64,000 bases of DNA from Paraburkholderia caledonica NBRC 102488 (GCF_000685095.1 NZ_BAYE01000001.1:558001-622000); one strand, 5' to 3'. Positions 44,948 to 54,344 are shown, counted from the stretch's first letter. Numbers and translations: made by a program. The notes: generated by a model not told the origin, from the letters alone.

Positions 44948-45394
44948 ATGGTCGATATCGTCGACAGCGCGACTCGCAGCCGCATGATGTCCGGCATTCG
45001 CGGGCGCAACACCAAGCCCGAAGTTCTGATCCGCAGCCTGCTGCATCGGCAGGGCTTTCGCTTTCGTCTGGATGCGCGCGACCTGCCGGGACGCCCGGAT
45101 ATCGTGCTGCCCCGCTACCGCGCCGTCGTGCTCGTGCACGGCTGCTTCTGGCATGGCCACGACTGCCATCTTTTCAAATGGCCGCAGACGCGCCCCGAGT
45201 TCTGGCGCGAGAAGATTGGCCGTAATCGCAGCAACGACGACAAGGTGCGCGCCGCGTTGCTCGCCGGCGGCTGGCGCGTCGCGGTCGTATGGGAATGCGC
45301 TTTGCGTGGCGCTAATCGCGATATAGAAGGCGTGCTGACGCGGCTCGTCGAATGGCTGAGAAGCGATACGCCGAGCTTCGAGGAGCGCGCGTAG
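44948..45394 (+). CDS. vsr: very short patch repair endonuclease
   Basis: A 148-residue Vsr. It nicks 5' of T in T:G mismatches produced by deamination of Dcm-methylated cytosine (CTWGG). The catalytic D51 (RPDIVL) and H69 (FWHGH), the zinc ligands C66, H71, C73 and C117, and the N-terminal RSRMMSGIRGRNTKPE all fall at the same residue numbers as in E. coli Vsr. It is the functional partner of the dcm gene 1 kb upstream, with a scar in between. E. coli has dcm and vsr overlapping, so here they were separated or assembled independently. Confidence 0.95.
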   Translation: MVDIVDSATRSRMMSGIRGRNTKPEVLIRSLLHRQGFRFRLDARDLPGRPDIVLPRYRAVVLVHGCFWHGHDCHLFKWPQTRPEFWREKIGRNRSNDDKVRAALLAGGWRVAVVWECALRGANRDIEGVLTRLVEWLRSDTPSFEERA

Positions 45395-45553
45395 CACCTT
45401 AGGCCGGGCGCTGCGGCGAGCGAACCGAAAGCACGCGGTGATACACTCAATCGGCTTACCCGAAGCGACGCTCGGCCGCCCGCCATGACGTCGGCGCGGC
45501 GCTGAAACCGTTCGCTTCGGCCATCGAAAACCCGTCAAGAAGGGAGGCACATA

Positions 45554-46057
45554 ATGGCTGATTTCCGTCTCTGGTCCGACGATTTCTCCAACAACGGCTT
45601 CATGCCGAAGGCACACGAGTACAACGACAAGGCCTTTGGCGTCGATGGAGAAAACATCGCGCCCGCGCTGCAGTGGGAAGGCGCGCCGGCTGACACGCAG
45701 AGCTTCGCGCTCACCGTGCACGATCCCGACGCGCCGACTGGCAGCGGATTCTGGCACTGGGTCGTGGTGAACATTCCCGCCGACGTGCGTTCGCTGCCGC
45801 GCAACGCTGGCAAGGCCGACGGCTCGCTGCTGCCGCAGGGCGCGCTGCAGGTGCGCAACGACTACGGCACGGTCGGCTTCGGCGGTGCCGCGCCTCCGCG
45901 CGGCGACAAGACACATCGCTACATCTTCCGCCTGCATGCGCTGAGCGTGCCGCATCTGCCGATCAATGCCGAAACCACCAATGCGGTCGCGCGTTTCATG
46001 ACGCATATGAACGAGATCGACTCGACGACCCACACCGGCCTCTACGAACTCAAGTAA
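45554..46057 (+). CDS. YbhB/YbcL family Raf-kinase-inhibitor-like (PEBP) protein
   Basis: A 167-residue PEBP-fold protein. It shows AFGVDGENIAPALQWEGAP, ALTVHDPDAPTGSGFWHWVVVNIP and GGAAPPRGDKTHRYIFRLHAL, the signature set with the ligand-pocket DPDAP and HRY motifs. There is no signal peptide, so it is the cytosolic YbhB type. GGGAGG precedes the ATG. Bacterial members are usually of unknown function, sometimes binding organic anions. Solitary. Confidence 0.92.
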   Translation: MADFRLWSDDFSNNGFMPKAHEYNDKAFGVDGENIAPALQWEGAPADTQSFALTVHDPDAPTGSGFWHWVVVNIPADVRSLPRNAGKADGSLLPQGALQVRNDYGTVGFGGAAPPRGDKTHRYIFRLHALSVPHLPINAETTNAVARFMTHMNEIDSTTHTGLYELK

Positions 46058-46235
46058 CGGCAAGCTGGCGATGCCGCGCCGCCCGAGCGCGGCGCGCATT
46101 TGACATGGGCGATGCCGGCGCGCTCATTCGTTGCGCGCCGGCATCGCCGCGTCCCGCGAACCGTTTTGCAATGGCGCGCGATACCCACGGCTCGCTGTCC
46201 GACCGGCGGTTTGTCCAAGGCACATCCAACAACCG

Positions 46236-47684
46236 ATGCACGCACAACCATCGCGCAATGGCGGCGCAGTACCGCCCGACGCAGAGCAGACAGGCGCGGC
46301 CGACAGCGCCGCTGCGTCCAACCCCGAACACGGCCTGCCGACGCCGCAACGCTATTGGGCGATGCTGGTCATTGCGCTCGCCCTCACGCTGGCAGTACTC
46401 GACAGCGCCATTGCCAATGTCGCGTTGCCCACTATCGCGCGAAACCTCCGGGCGAGTGCGGCCGGCTCCATCTGGGTCGTCAACGCGTATCAGCTTGCCA
46501 TCACCATTTCACTGCTGCCGCTCGCGTCGCTTGGCGACCGCATCGGCTATCGGCGCATTTATCTCGGCGGCCTGATTCTGTTCACGGTCGCGTCTTTCGG
46601 CTGCGCGCTCTCCACGTCGCTGTCGACGCTCGCGATTGCTCGCGTCGTGCAGGGCTTCGGCGCGGCGGGTGTCATGAGCGTGAACACGGCGCTTGTCCGC
46701 ATGATCTATCCGCCGACGCAACTCGGGCGCGGCGTCGCAATCAATGCGATGGTGGTCGCCGTGTCCTCGGCTGTAGGACCCACGGTGGCCTCGGGGGTGC
46801 TCGCCGTGGCCTCGTGGCCGTGGCTCTTCGCGATCAATGTGCCGATCGGCATCGCGGCGATTGTGGGCGGCTTCAAAGCTCTTCCCATGAACCGCGGCCA
46901 CGATTCGCCATACGACCTGTTGAGCGCGGTCATGAACGCGTTCGTTTTCGGCCTGCTGATTTTCGCAGTCGACGGTCTCGGGCACGGAGAACGGCTCGGC
47001 TATGTCGCCGTGGAATTCATCGGCGCGGTGGTGATCGGCTACTTCTTCGTGCGTCGTCAATTGAGCCGGCCGGCGCCGCTGCTGCCGATCGATTTGCTGA
47101 GGATTCCGATCTTCGCGCTGTCGATCGGCACCTCGGTCTGTTCGTTTTGCGCGCAGATGCTCGCTTTCGTGTCGCTGCCTTTCATGCTGCAGGACACGCT
47201 GGGTTTCTCGCAGGTCGATACCGGCCTCCTGATGACGCCATGGCCCGCGGTCATCATCATCGCTGCGCCGATTGCCGGCGTGCTGTCGGACAAGGTGTCG
47301 TCAGGCTGGCTGGGCGGCGTCGGACTGGCCACCATGACCGTCGGACTGCTGCTGCTCGCCACGCTCGGAGCGCATCCCGATCCGGTGCAGATCGCATGGC
47401 GCATGGCGTTGTGCGGCGCCGGTTTCGGTATCTTCCAGTCGCCTAACAACCGCACGATGCTGTCATCCGCGCCTCGTGAGCGCAGCGGGGGCGCGAGCGG
47501 CATGCTGGGCACCGCACGCCTGACCGGGCAGACGCTCGGCGCGGCGCTTGTCGCGTTGATTTTCGGAGTGGCGCCGCACAACGGGCCAGTCCTCGCGCTG
47601 TATGTGGCCGCAGGTTTTTCCGCGGTGGCAGCGGTGGTCAGCACCCTGCGCGTAACGCAGCGGGCAAAGGCGCGGCCGGCCTGA
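46236..47684 (+). CDS. MFS drug efflux transporter, DHA2 (14-TM) type
   Basis: A 482-residue inner-membrane transporter. The first helix is LVIALALTLAVLDSAIANVALP with the DHA2 motif D1 (LDxTIVNVALP variant). Motif A is GDRIGYRRIYLGG after helix 2, and RVVQGFGAAGVMSVNTALV in helix 4 is the motif B/C area. About 14 hydrophobic segments are present. Proton-driven export of quaternary ammonium compounds, dyes or antibiotics is typical. The nearest known group is SmvA/EmrB-like, but without an adjacent EmrA adaptor it acts as a single component. ATG 46236 is chosen over a longer frame start. Confidence 0.9.
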   Translation: MHAQPSRNGGAVPPDAEQTGAADSAAASNPEHGLPTPQRYWAMLVIALALTLAVLDSAIANVALPTIARNLRASAAGSIWVVNAYQLAITISLLPLASLGDRIGYRRIYLGGLILFTVASFGCALSTSLSTLAIARVVQGFGAAGVMSVNTALVRMIYPPTQLGRGVAINAMVVAVSSAVGPTVASGVLAVASWPWLFAINVPIGIAAIVGGFKALPMNRGHDSPYDLLSAVMNAFVFGLLIFAVDGLGHGERLGYVAVEFIGAVVIGYFFVRRQLSRPAPLLPIDLLRIPIFALSIGTSVCSFCAQMLAFVSLPFMLQDTLGFSQVDTGLLMTPWPAVIIIAAPIAGVLSDKVSSGWLGGVGLATMTVGLLLLATLGAHPDPVQIAWRMALCGAGFGIFQSPNNRTMLSSAPRERSGGASGMLGTARLTGQTLGAALVALIFGVAPHNGPVLALYVAAGFSAVAAVVSTLRVTQRAKARPA

Positions 47685-47710
47685 TTACATTTTTGCGAAC
47701 TCAACGACAA

Positions 47711-47745
47711 AAGGGCGCGGATCGCTGCAAACGATCCGCGCCCTT
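47711..47745. terminator. bidirectional terminator between the MFS gene and otsA
   Basis: A 14-bp perfect stem (47711-47724 with 47732-47745) with a 7-nt loop and T-rich tails on both strands lies between two convergent genes. Confidence 0.88.
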
Positions 47746-47825
47746 CCCTTTCTTTTTCTTCGACAACCTCGCTCTGACGTGACGAGCCCGCGCGGCTCCG
47801 CGAGAGCCGCGCTGCCGCAAAATTC

Positions 47826-49253
47826 CTATGACGACGCCGTCACGTCAGCGAGCTTTACCGCTTTGGCCGTCACGGAAGACGCCGTAGCGACGTTGCGCAA
47901 ATCGCCGAGGAAGGTATCGCGCCAGACAGACAGGTTGTTCTCGCGCATCGGCGCCATCATGTCCGCATGGCGAGCCTGGCGCTCGGCGAGCGGCATCGAG
48001 AGCGCACGTTCCAGCGCTTCGGCCATTTGCGAGAGATCGAACGGATTGACGACCAGTGCACCCGGCAGTTGCTCGGCCGCGCCGGCGAATTGCGAGAGCA
48101 CCAGCACGCCCGGATCGGCCGGATCTTGCGACGCGACATATTCCTTTGCGACGAGGTTCATGCCGTCGCGCAGCGGCGTCACGTAGCCGACCTGCGATTG
48201 ACGGAAAAGCGCCATCAGCAGATTGCGTTCGTACTTGCGGTTCAGGTACTGGATCGGCGTCCAGTCGAGTTGCGCAAAGCGGCCATTGATACGCCCCGCC
48301 TCGCCTTCCAACGTCTGACGAATTCGCTGATAGGTCTGAACGTCCGCGCGCGTCGGCGGTGCGATCTGCACGAGCGACACACGCCCGTGCCATCCCGGCG
48401 CATTCAGCAGCAGGCGCTCGAACGCCTGAAAGCGTTCGACCAGACCCTTCGAATAATCGAGGCGATCGACACTCATGATCAGCTTGCGGCCGCGCATGCC
48501 GTCGCGCAGGCTGCGCACCGGCTTGCGGTCGGTGAACTGCTCGGCGGCCTTGGCGATCGCGTCCGGATAGATACCGATCGGATACGCACCCACCTTGAGG
48601 AAACGGTTGTAGGCGTGAACCATGCCGTCTTCACTCGACGTGCCATGATGGCCACGCTCGATGAAATCGACGAACGACTGGCGATCCGCCTCCGTCTGAA
48701 AGCCGATCACGTCGTAGCTGCACATTGCCTTCACGAGTTCTTCATGCGGCGGGATCGTGCGTAACACCTCGGGGACCGGAAACGGAATGTGCAGGAAGAA
48801 GCCAATCGGGTTCTTCACACCGAGATCGCGCAGGCAGCGCGCAAACGGCAACAAGTGGTAGTCGTGAACCCAGATAATGTCGTCAGGCCTCAGAAGCTCC
48901 TTGAGCTGCTTGGCGAGCGTCGCATTGACGCGCTGATAGCCCGCATATTCCTGGCGGTCGTAACGCGACAGGTCATTGCGATAGTGAAACGTCGGCCACA
49001 GCGTCGCATTCGAAAAGCCGCGGTAATACTGGTCGTAGTCACGCTTGGTCAGGCCAACGGTCGCATAGGTCACGTTGCCTTGCTTCTCGATTAGCGGCGG
49101 GGACGGCTCGCTCACCGTCTCACCGCTCCAGCCGAACCAGACTCCGCCGGTTTCCTTCAACGCATCCAGCACGCCGATCGCCAGGCCGCCCGCTGCGGGC
49201 CGCCCTTCCTGGGTCGGCGCAACACGATTCGATACCACGATCAGTCTGCTCAT
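47826..49253 (-). CDS. otsA: alpha,alpha-trehalose-phosphate synthase
   Basis: A 475-residue GT20 enzyme that makes trehalose-6-phosphate from UDP-glucose and glucose-6-phosphate. It shows RLIVVSNRV near the start, GVWFGWSGE, WVHDYHLLPFA, HIPFPVPEVLRTIPP, SVDRLDYSKGLVERFQAFE and the end TPLRDGMNLVAKEYVASQ. It is of normal length. The start is ATG 49253, with AGGTGGAG before it; the frame extends upstream in another direction of composition. No otsB phosphatase is adjacent. Trehalose protects against osmotic and desiccation stress, in keeping with the small stress proteins that follow. Confidence 0.95.
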   Translation of the reverse strand: MSRLIVVSNRVAPTQEGRPAAGGLAIGVLDALKETGGVWFGWSGETVSEPSPPLIEKQGNVTYATVGLTKRDYDQYYRGFSNATLWPTFHYRNDLSRYDRQEYAGYQRVNATLAKQLKELLRPDDIIWVHDYHLLPFARCLRDLGVKNPIGFFLHIPFPVPEVLRTIPPHEELVKAMCSYDVIGFQTEADRQSFVDFIERGHHGTSSEDGMVHAYNRFLKVGAYPIGIYPDAIAKAAEQFTDRKPVRSLRDGMRGRKLIMSVDRLDYSKGLVERFQAFERLLLNAPGWHGRVSLVQIAPPTRADVQTYQRIRQTLEGEAGRINGRFAQLDWTPIQYLNRKYERNLLMALFRQSQVGYVTPLRDGMNLVAKEYVASQDPADPGVLVLSQFAGAAEQLPGALVVNPFDLSQMAEALERALSMPLAERQARHADMMAPMRENNLSVWRDTFLGDLRNVATASSVTAKAVKLADVTASS

Positions 49254-49478
49254 TGGTGCTCCACCTAGTTCAGTTGTTTCGTTGCATACGGACATGTGCC
49301 AAAAAGGTGCATGCAAGTCGCGTGCCGTTTTTGCGAAAGCGGAGGACAAAAAATGTATGCAAATGTGACGGGCGAGCAAAAACCCGCAGCACAGGAACGC
49401 CGCGAAGAACTTCCTTCCGTTTCCTACGACGAACTGGCGAACGCCTTTCTCGCGCGATCATTTCCTGGGCAGAGAGCC

Positions 49479-49754
49479 TCACGCGTCCTGCTCGGAGCCT
49501 AAGTCGCGCTGGTAGTCGAGGCCTTCCGGGCGGACGCCGCCCTGGTTGTACTCCCCGTCAGGTGGTGCGTGCGGCGCGACGCGATTCTGTGCGGACGGAT
49601 CGTGGTGGGTCGTCTGAGGGGCGGGTGCGGCCAATGGATCGGGCGCTGGTGCGGGGGACGACTCAGTAGAAAGCGGCGGACCATTCTTCGTCGCCGGGGG
49701 ACGGCCATCGCGCTTGGAATGGCGCGCCGAACGCCGCAGTGCTGGATGTCTCAT
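49479..49754 (-). CDS. small Pro/Ala/Asp-rich hypothetical protein
   Basis: A 91-residue disordered-looking protein: MRHPALRRSARHSKRDGRPP, a Pro/Ala/Thr-rich middle, then an acidic tail ending GLDYQRDLGSEQDA. GGAGG is 8 nt before the ATG at 49754, an almost perfect ribosome-binding site, which is the main reason to call it. The frame is open a further 38 codons upstream. I do not recognise a family. It lies between otsA and another Pro-rich small gene, on the same strand. Confidence 0.6.
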   Translation of the reverse strand: MRHPALRRSARHSKRDGRPPATKNGPPLSTESSPAPAPDPLAAPAPQTTHHDPSAQNRVAPHAPPDGEYNQGGVRPEGLDYQRDLGSEQDA

Positions 49755-49907
49755 GATCGATGCCTCCGGGCAAAGCCGCGCCGCCCAAGCAGTGGCGGCA
49801 TCTACAAGTTTCGAAACGACGCCGTAACCGCCGGTAAAACGTGCGCCGCATTTGTAACATGTACACAAGTTTGCGGCGCGTGGCTAGGGCTCAACCTGCA
49901 GGCCATG

Positions 49908-50135
49908 TCAGAGTTGCAGAGAGATTGGCGGGCACCGACTGGCTTGCGGAGTTTGCGTGGGCTGCGGCGGCGGGTCGCCGATCGGCGGCTCTACCGGTTC
50001 GATCGGCTGAGGACTCGGGTCGGGCACAGTGTCGGGCTCGCCCGGCGTGGGCGGCGCCGAAGGCGGCTCGATCGGCTCCGGACGATGTGCATGCTTTTGA
50101 AGCGGCGACGCGGGAGCGGCAACGTGTTCCGGCAT
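49908..50135 (-). CDS. small Pro-rich hypothetical protein
   Basis: A 75-residue protein, about 30 percent proline, built of short EP/PEP repeats (HRPEPIEPPSAPP, PIEPVEPPIGDPPPQPT) and no aromatic core. A GAGGA ribosome-binding site precedes the ATG. No signal peptide or membrane segment. It is 90 bp downstream of the NtrC-type regulator on the same strand and may be co-transcribed. Function not recognisable; short disordered proteins of this kind are common in Burkholderia stress neighbourhoods. Confidence 0.55.
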   Translation of the reverse strand: MPEHVAAPASPLQKHAHRPEPIEPPSAPPTPGEPDTVPDPSPQPIEPVEPPIGDPPPQPTQTPQASRCPPISLQL

Positions 50136-50225
50136 GTCAGTGATCCTCGTTATGCGTTCTACCGAAACGCAGCAAGGGCTGTGCCGTTACCGAAGCGCTC
50201 CCGGACAAAGCGGGGCGATTGAACG

Positions 50226-51626
50226 CTAGGCGTCCGCGCCGCCGAGCGCGCGCGATTCGTCGGCGGAATCGCCTTCTTCACGTGCGTCGTTGCCGTATTC
50301 CACGAGGCGGTTATACAGCGTCTTCAGGCTGATACCGAGAATCTCCGCAGCGCGCGTCTTCACGCCGCCGCACTGCTCGAGCGTGGCCAGAATCAGTTGA
50401 CGATCCGCTTCTGCGAGCGACGTGCCGAACGGGATGGTGATCGCCGTACCGGCCGCCGGCTTCGACAGCGTGATCTGCAGCGGCACGGTGGCCGTGCTGT
50501 CCGAATCCGAGCCCGACATGATGTGCGCGCGCTGCACGTAGTTCTTCAGTTCGCGCACATTGCCCGGCCACGGGTACGACAACAACATTTCCTTCACTGC
50601 GGGCGGAAAATGTTTGCGCGTGCCGTGACGCTCGTTGAGCTCGTCGAGAAACGCCTGGGCCAGCAACTCCACGTCTTTGCCCCGGTCGCGCAGCGGCGGC
50701 AAACTGATCGGAAACACGTTCAGCCGATGGTAAAGGTCGAGCCGCAGCTTGCCTTCCAGCACCGCCTGCTCCGGATCGCGGTTGGTCGCGGCGATCAGGC
50801 GCACGTCCGTTTCGATTTCCTTTGTCGTGCCCACACGCATGAACATGCCCGTTTCGAGCACGCGCAAGAGCTTGACCTGCAGCTCGATCGGCATCTCCGT
50901 GATTTCGTCGAGGAACAGCGTGCCGCCGTTCGCGCGCTCGAAATAGCCTTTGTGCTGACGGTCGGCGCCGGTGAACGAGCCGCGCTCGTGACCGAACATT
51001 TCCGATTCGATCAGATTCGGCGAGATCGCGCCGCAGTTCACGGCGAGAAACGCATGCTTGCGACGCAAGCTCAGTTCGTGCAGCGTCTGTGCGGCCACTT
51101 CCTTGCCGGTGCCCGATTCGCCGACCAGCATGACCGAAGCCGCCGTGGGCGCGACGCGGCCGATCTGGTCGTAGACCTCCTGCATTGCCGGCGAATTGCC
51201 GAGCATCAAACCAAAGCGGCCCATGCGACGCAGTTCGCCGCGCAAAGTGCCGATTTCCGCCTTCAGGTCGCCGGCACGCGGCAGCCGCGAAAGAATCGCC
51301 TTCACGCGCTGCATGTTGATCGGCTTGACCAGGTAGTCGGTGGCGCCCATTTTCAGCGCGTTCACCGCCGACTCCACCGTGGCGTGGCCCGTGATCACGA
51401 TCACTTCCACGCCGGAGCGCGGATCGAGATCTTCGAACAAGTCGACCCCGCTGCCGTCCGGCAGCTTCAGGTCGGTAAAGACAACGTCCGGCATTTGCCG
51501 GACGAGTTGAATGCGCGCTTCGCGCAAATCGCCCGCGGTGGCGGTGGTCAATCCGTCTTCCCCGATGATGGCGGAAAGCGCCTCGCGGGTACCTGCGTCG
51601 TCATCGACAATCAGTACATGTGGCAT
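50226..51626 (-). CDS. NtrC-family sigma-54-dependent response regulator
   Basis: A 466-residue regulator. The receiver domain (residues 1-115) has the phospho-acceptor D52. The AAA+ domain (~140-375) has Walker A GESGTGKE at 169-176 and an L1 loop GSFTGA at 216-221. This differs from the canonical GAFTGA at the second residue. A Fis-type HTH ([23 protein letters not shown]) lies at about 420-445. It activates RpoN-dependent promoters when phosphorylated. No histidine kinase is adjacent, so the partner kinase is elsewhere. It resembles the orphan activator at 53047 closely, including the [12 protein letters not shown] helix. Confidence 0.92.
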   Translation of the reverse strand: MPHVLIVDDDAGTREALSAIIGEDGLTTATAGDLREARIQLVRQMPDVVFTDLKLPDGSGVDLFEDLDPRSGVEVIVITGHATVESAVNALKMGATDYLVKPINMQRVKAILSRLPRAGDLKAEIGTLRGELRRMGRFGLMLGNSPAMQEVYDQIGRVAPTAASVMLVGESGTGKEVAAQTLHELSLRRKHAFLAVNCGAISPNLIESEMFGHERGSFTGADRQHKGYFERANGGTLFLDEITEMPIELQVKLLRVLETGMFMRVGTTKEIETDVRLIAATNRDPEQAVLEGKLRLDLYHRLNVFPISLPPLRDRGKDVELLAQAFLDELNERHGTRKHFPPAVKEMLLSYPWPGNVRELKNYVQRAHIMSGSDSDSTATVPLQITLSKPAAGTAITIPFGTSLAEADRQLILATLEQCGGVKTRAAEILGISLKTLYNRLVEYGNDAREEGDSADESRALGGADA

Positions 51627-51835
51627 CGCGTCTCGAAAGCCTGCAAGCGTGGGAGAAGAGCATGCGGCGGGGCATGCTAAAAAGGGCGACGACCCTCGCG
51701 CGGGCGGCGGCTAATGTGTCTCGATGTGAGCGCACGCCAACCTGCATCAAGCACGAGACCGCCGATTCCATTCAATATTGCAACAATACACGCAGAAAGC
51801 AGGACGTGATCGGCACTATTGTTCTGTATTTACCT

Positions 51836-51841
51836 ATTATA
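51836..51841 (-). promoter_or_regulatory. -10 element upstream of the NtrC-type gene
   Basis: A perfect TATAAT on the minus strand in a notably AT-rich block (51770-51870), about 210 bp before the regulator's ATG. No good -35 at the normal distance. AACAATA and TATTGTT (51782-51788, 51817-51823) form an inverted repeat nearby. Confidence 0.35.
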
Positions 51842-51923
51842 AGGCTTTACTGAGACAAATTAACAGTACCGCCAGGGCGTCGCATCCCAGGGATTGCATG
51901 CGGCGCCCTGGCGAAAAGCAAGC

Positions 51924-52184
51924 TTAGCTGCTGTGCGGGAACGGCCACGCGTCGGGATGTGCGGAGCCGTTTGCTCCATGAGCGCCCGGGCTCGTGCTCG
52001 CCGCCAGAGCCGCGCCAGGCGCGGACGACGACGGCGCGGTAACGGCGCCACCCTCGCCTTCCCAGCGGTGCAACTCACGTCCAGTCGCTCCCTGCGCAGC
52101 ACGGTTTCGCTGGACATAGCGGACCGCGAGGAAGCCGCCGAGCGCCATCAGCGCGCCGAAGATACCAATTTTGGGTCGAGCCAT
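51924..52184 (-). CDS. small single-pass membrane hypothetical protein
   Basis: An 86-residue protein. Residues ~5-22 (KIGIFGALMALGGFLAVRYV) form one hydrophobic helix near the N-terminus, followed by a basic stretch QRNRAAQG, and then a Ser/Ala/Gly-rich disordered tail ending HPDAWPFPHSS. AAGGAG is 6 nt before the ATG at 52184. Likely a small inner-membrane protein; no family recognised. It lies 236 bp downstream of the DUF883 gene on the same strand. Confidence 0.65.
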   Translation of the reverse strand: MARPKIGIFGALMALGGFLAVRYVQRNRAAQGATGRELHRWEGEGGAVTAPSSSAPGAALAASTSPGAHGANGSAHPDAWPFPHSS

Positions 52185-52419
52185 CGTGAACTCCTTGTGG
52201 TCGTTGAATGGAGAAAGGTGGCGGCGGCTCATCGTGCCGCCGGTCACTGTCGATAAATCGCCAGGCGGTAGCCGGAATGTGAAAGCGCGGCAGTTTCGCC
52301 CTGCGCCGGTCCCAGCGAGCGCTCCGCGGCCAGGATCGGCCGTGTTGAGCTGAAAGTCAGCCAAGAATCAGCTGATAATCGGCCGTCATTCAGCCGATGC
52401 CTCGCCAATGAGCCGGCCG

Positions 52420-52737
52420 TTAGCGCGCAGTCAGGACGCCGAGTACAAAGCCCACGCCCGCTGCAATGGCGACCGAACTCCACGGGTTTTGCCGCACGTA
52501 ACGTTCCGTGTTGACGGTCGCTGAGCGATAGCGTCGCTGAGCGTTATCCTGCGCATCGCCAAGTGCGGATTGCAGCGTTTCCACGTGGGTACCCAGTTTC
52601 TGACGCAATGCGCCTACGCCCTCACCCGGCACATTGGCGGCGAGTCGCAGCATTTCTTCCGAGTCCTTGAGCAGCACCCGCAGATCCTCGACGATCTTCT
52701 GGCCGCCGAGTGCAAGCTGTTGCGTCGTGTCAGTCAT
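52420..52737 (-). CDS. DUF883 (ElaB/YqjD/YgaM-like) membrane-anchored protein
   Basis: A 105-residue protein of the DUF883 family. An N-terminal helical coiled-coil region (LALGGQKIVEDLRVLLKDSEEML onwards) and a C-terminal membrane helix (RQNPWSSVAIAAGVGFVLGVLTAR) carry the RQNPW motif typical of the family. E. coli ElaB/YqjD bind ribosomes and the inner membrane in stationary phase. GAGGAG precedes ATG 52737. Alone or with the small membrane gene downstream, it fits a stress/stationary-phase group. Confidence 0.88.
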   Translation of the reverse strand: MTDTTQQLALGGQKIVEDLRVLLKDSEEMLRLAANVPGEGVGALRQKLGTHVETLQSALGDAQDNAQRRYRSATVNTERYVRQNPWSSVAIAAGVGFVLGVLTAR

Positions 52738-53046
52738 CGTTCTCACTCCTCGTCTAGGGTCAGCGTTCGCGCGCCGCGGTGTTAGCGGCGAAAGCGCACG
52801 CGTGTCGGGAGGAAGGCGCAAACCCTGTGCCCGGTAACTTTAGCGAACACGCCAACACGCAGCATTCAACCCTGGCACTTTCGACCGACTTGCGGCCACA
52901 GCTCGTCGATAGCTGACACATAGATTGCAGGAAGCGCCGTCGAAGTGGTTAAATCGACTTTTGTGAGATACGACTTTAAGAGCTGTCTCGTTCCTAGGCC
53001 TGCGCGCCGCAACAACGAACCTCATTTGCACAGGACTTCCCCGTTT
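52738..53046. other. 309-bp divergent region between DUF883 and the orphan sigma-54 activator
   Basis: No gene is supported. On the plus strand TTGCAG (52925-52930) and TTAAAT (52949-52954) at 18 bp could be a weak promoter for the activator. I see no -24/-12 sigma-54 promoter. Confidence 0.45.
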
Positions 53047-54105
53047 ATGGCGTCAATCGATGTGGACTCGCCCACTGTGTCCGCCGGCGGCAGCGCTTCC
53101 GCTCAGGCGAAGCAGCGCGTCACGGACGGCATCGCGGGACTGAAATCGTACGGCCTGCTTTACGGCTCGTCGCCGGTGATGCTCGACTTGTACGAGCAGA
53201 TCGAGCGCGTCGCGAGCACGGACGCAACCGCGCTGATCATCGGCGAATCGGGCACCGGCAAGGAGCTGATCGCCCGCACGATTCACGATCAAAGCAGCCG
53301 CAAGGACGCGCCCTTCGTCGCCGTCAACTGCGGTGCGATTCCCGACGAACTGATCGAGGCCGAACTTTTCGGCCATGAAAAAGGCAGCTTCACCGGCGCG
53401 GTTCAAGGGCGCATCGGCTACTTTGAGCATGCGAACGGCGGCACGCTGTTCCTCGACGAAGTCACCGAAATGGCGCCTGTGCGTCAGGTGAAACTTTTGC
53501 GCGCGCTCGAGACGGGCACGTTCTATCGCGTGGGCGGCAACGAGCTGATCAGCGGCAACGTGCGCGTGATCGCCGCTACCAACCGCGACCCCGCCGTGGC
53601 CGTCAAGGAAAACGGCCTGCGCGAAGACCTGATGTACCGGCTGGCGGTTTTCCCATTGCGCGCGCCGCCGCTGCGCGAACGCGAAAACGACCGCGAACTG
53701 CTCGCCCAGCACTTCCTCGCGCAACTCAATCAGCAGGAAGGCACCAGCAAGAGCTTCAGCAAACGCTCAATCGAAACGCTGCGCACATGGTCGTGGCCGG
53801 GCAACGTGCGCGAGTTGAAGAACGCGGTGTACCGCGCGTTTATCCTCGCTGAGAAAACGGTCGAGTTGCCGCATCCGCATCTTGCGTCGAAGGTAAAGCG
53901 GCCAGTCACGCAAGGCGACGCGATGAGCGTATGGATCGGCACGCCGCTCGCCGATGCTCAGAAGCAGATCATTCTCGGCACGCTGAAGTACTGCGGCGGC
54001 GACAAGCGGCGCGCGGCAAAAGCGCTCGGCGTCAGCCTGAAGACGCTTTATAACCGCTTGAGCGCGTACGGCGACGAAGGCTCGGAAGAAGATACCGAGC
54101 ACTAG
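53047..54105 (+). CDS. orphan sigma-54 transcriptional activator without receiver domain
   Basis: A 352-residue enhancer-binding protein consisting of an AAA+ domain with Walker A GESGTGKE at 66-73 and an L1 loop GSFTGA at 113-118, and a C-terminal Fis-type HTH ([13 protein letters not shown]). The ~30-residue N-terminus (Ala/Ser/Gly-rich) is too short for a receiver or sensor domain, so its control must be by another protein or by expression, as with PspF or HrpS types. The L1 loop is GSFTGA, not GAFTGA, the same change as in the neighbouring NtrC-type protein. ATG 53047 is preferred over the 34-codon longer frame. It lies just ahead of the two lipoproteins. Confidence 0.88.
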   Translation: MASIDVDSPTVSAGGSASAQAKQRVTDGIAGLKSYGLLYGSSPVMLDLYEQIERVASTDATALIIGESGTGKELIARTIHDQSSRKDAPFVAVNCGAIPDELIEAELFGHEKGSFTGAVQGRIGYFEHANGGTLFLDEVTEMAPVRQVKLLRALETGTFYRVGGNELISGNVRVIAATNRDPAVAVKENGLREDLMYRLAVFPLRAPPLRERENDRELLAQHFLAQLNQQEGTSKSFSKRSIETLRTWSWPGNVRELKNAVYRAFILAEKTVELPHPHLASKVKRPVTQGDAMSVWIGTPLADAQKQIILGTLKYCGGDKRRAAKALGVSLKTLYNRLSAYGDEGSEEDTEH

Positions 54106-54344
54106 CCGCGTCTGCGGAGAACTCCCTCCCGCGATCAGTTCGCACCACCAATCGAACCGGCCTGTCATTGAACAGAATCCGGTTTGAGCCGCACCATCTT
54201 TTGCAATTTCTTGCACTTTTCTGCTGCCATTTACAAAACGCATCCTGCAAAATGCAGCAGCCCATTTTTCGTCGATGGGAAGAGGCGCTGCTTGTTCGGG
54301 GGCGGCCTCTGCACGCGAACATGCAAGAAAAGTAGAGACAGGGA

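Noticed and set aside
54180..54240. A sigma-54 -24/-12 promoter near the lipoprotein genes
   Set aside because: TGGCAG and TGCA exist on the minus strand, but the GG-to-GC spacing is 12 rather than 10.
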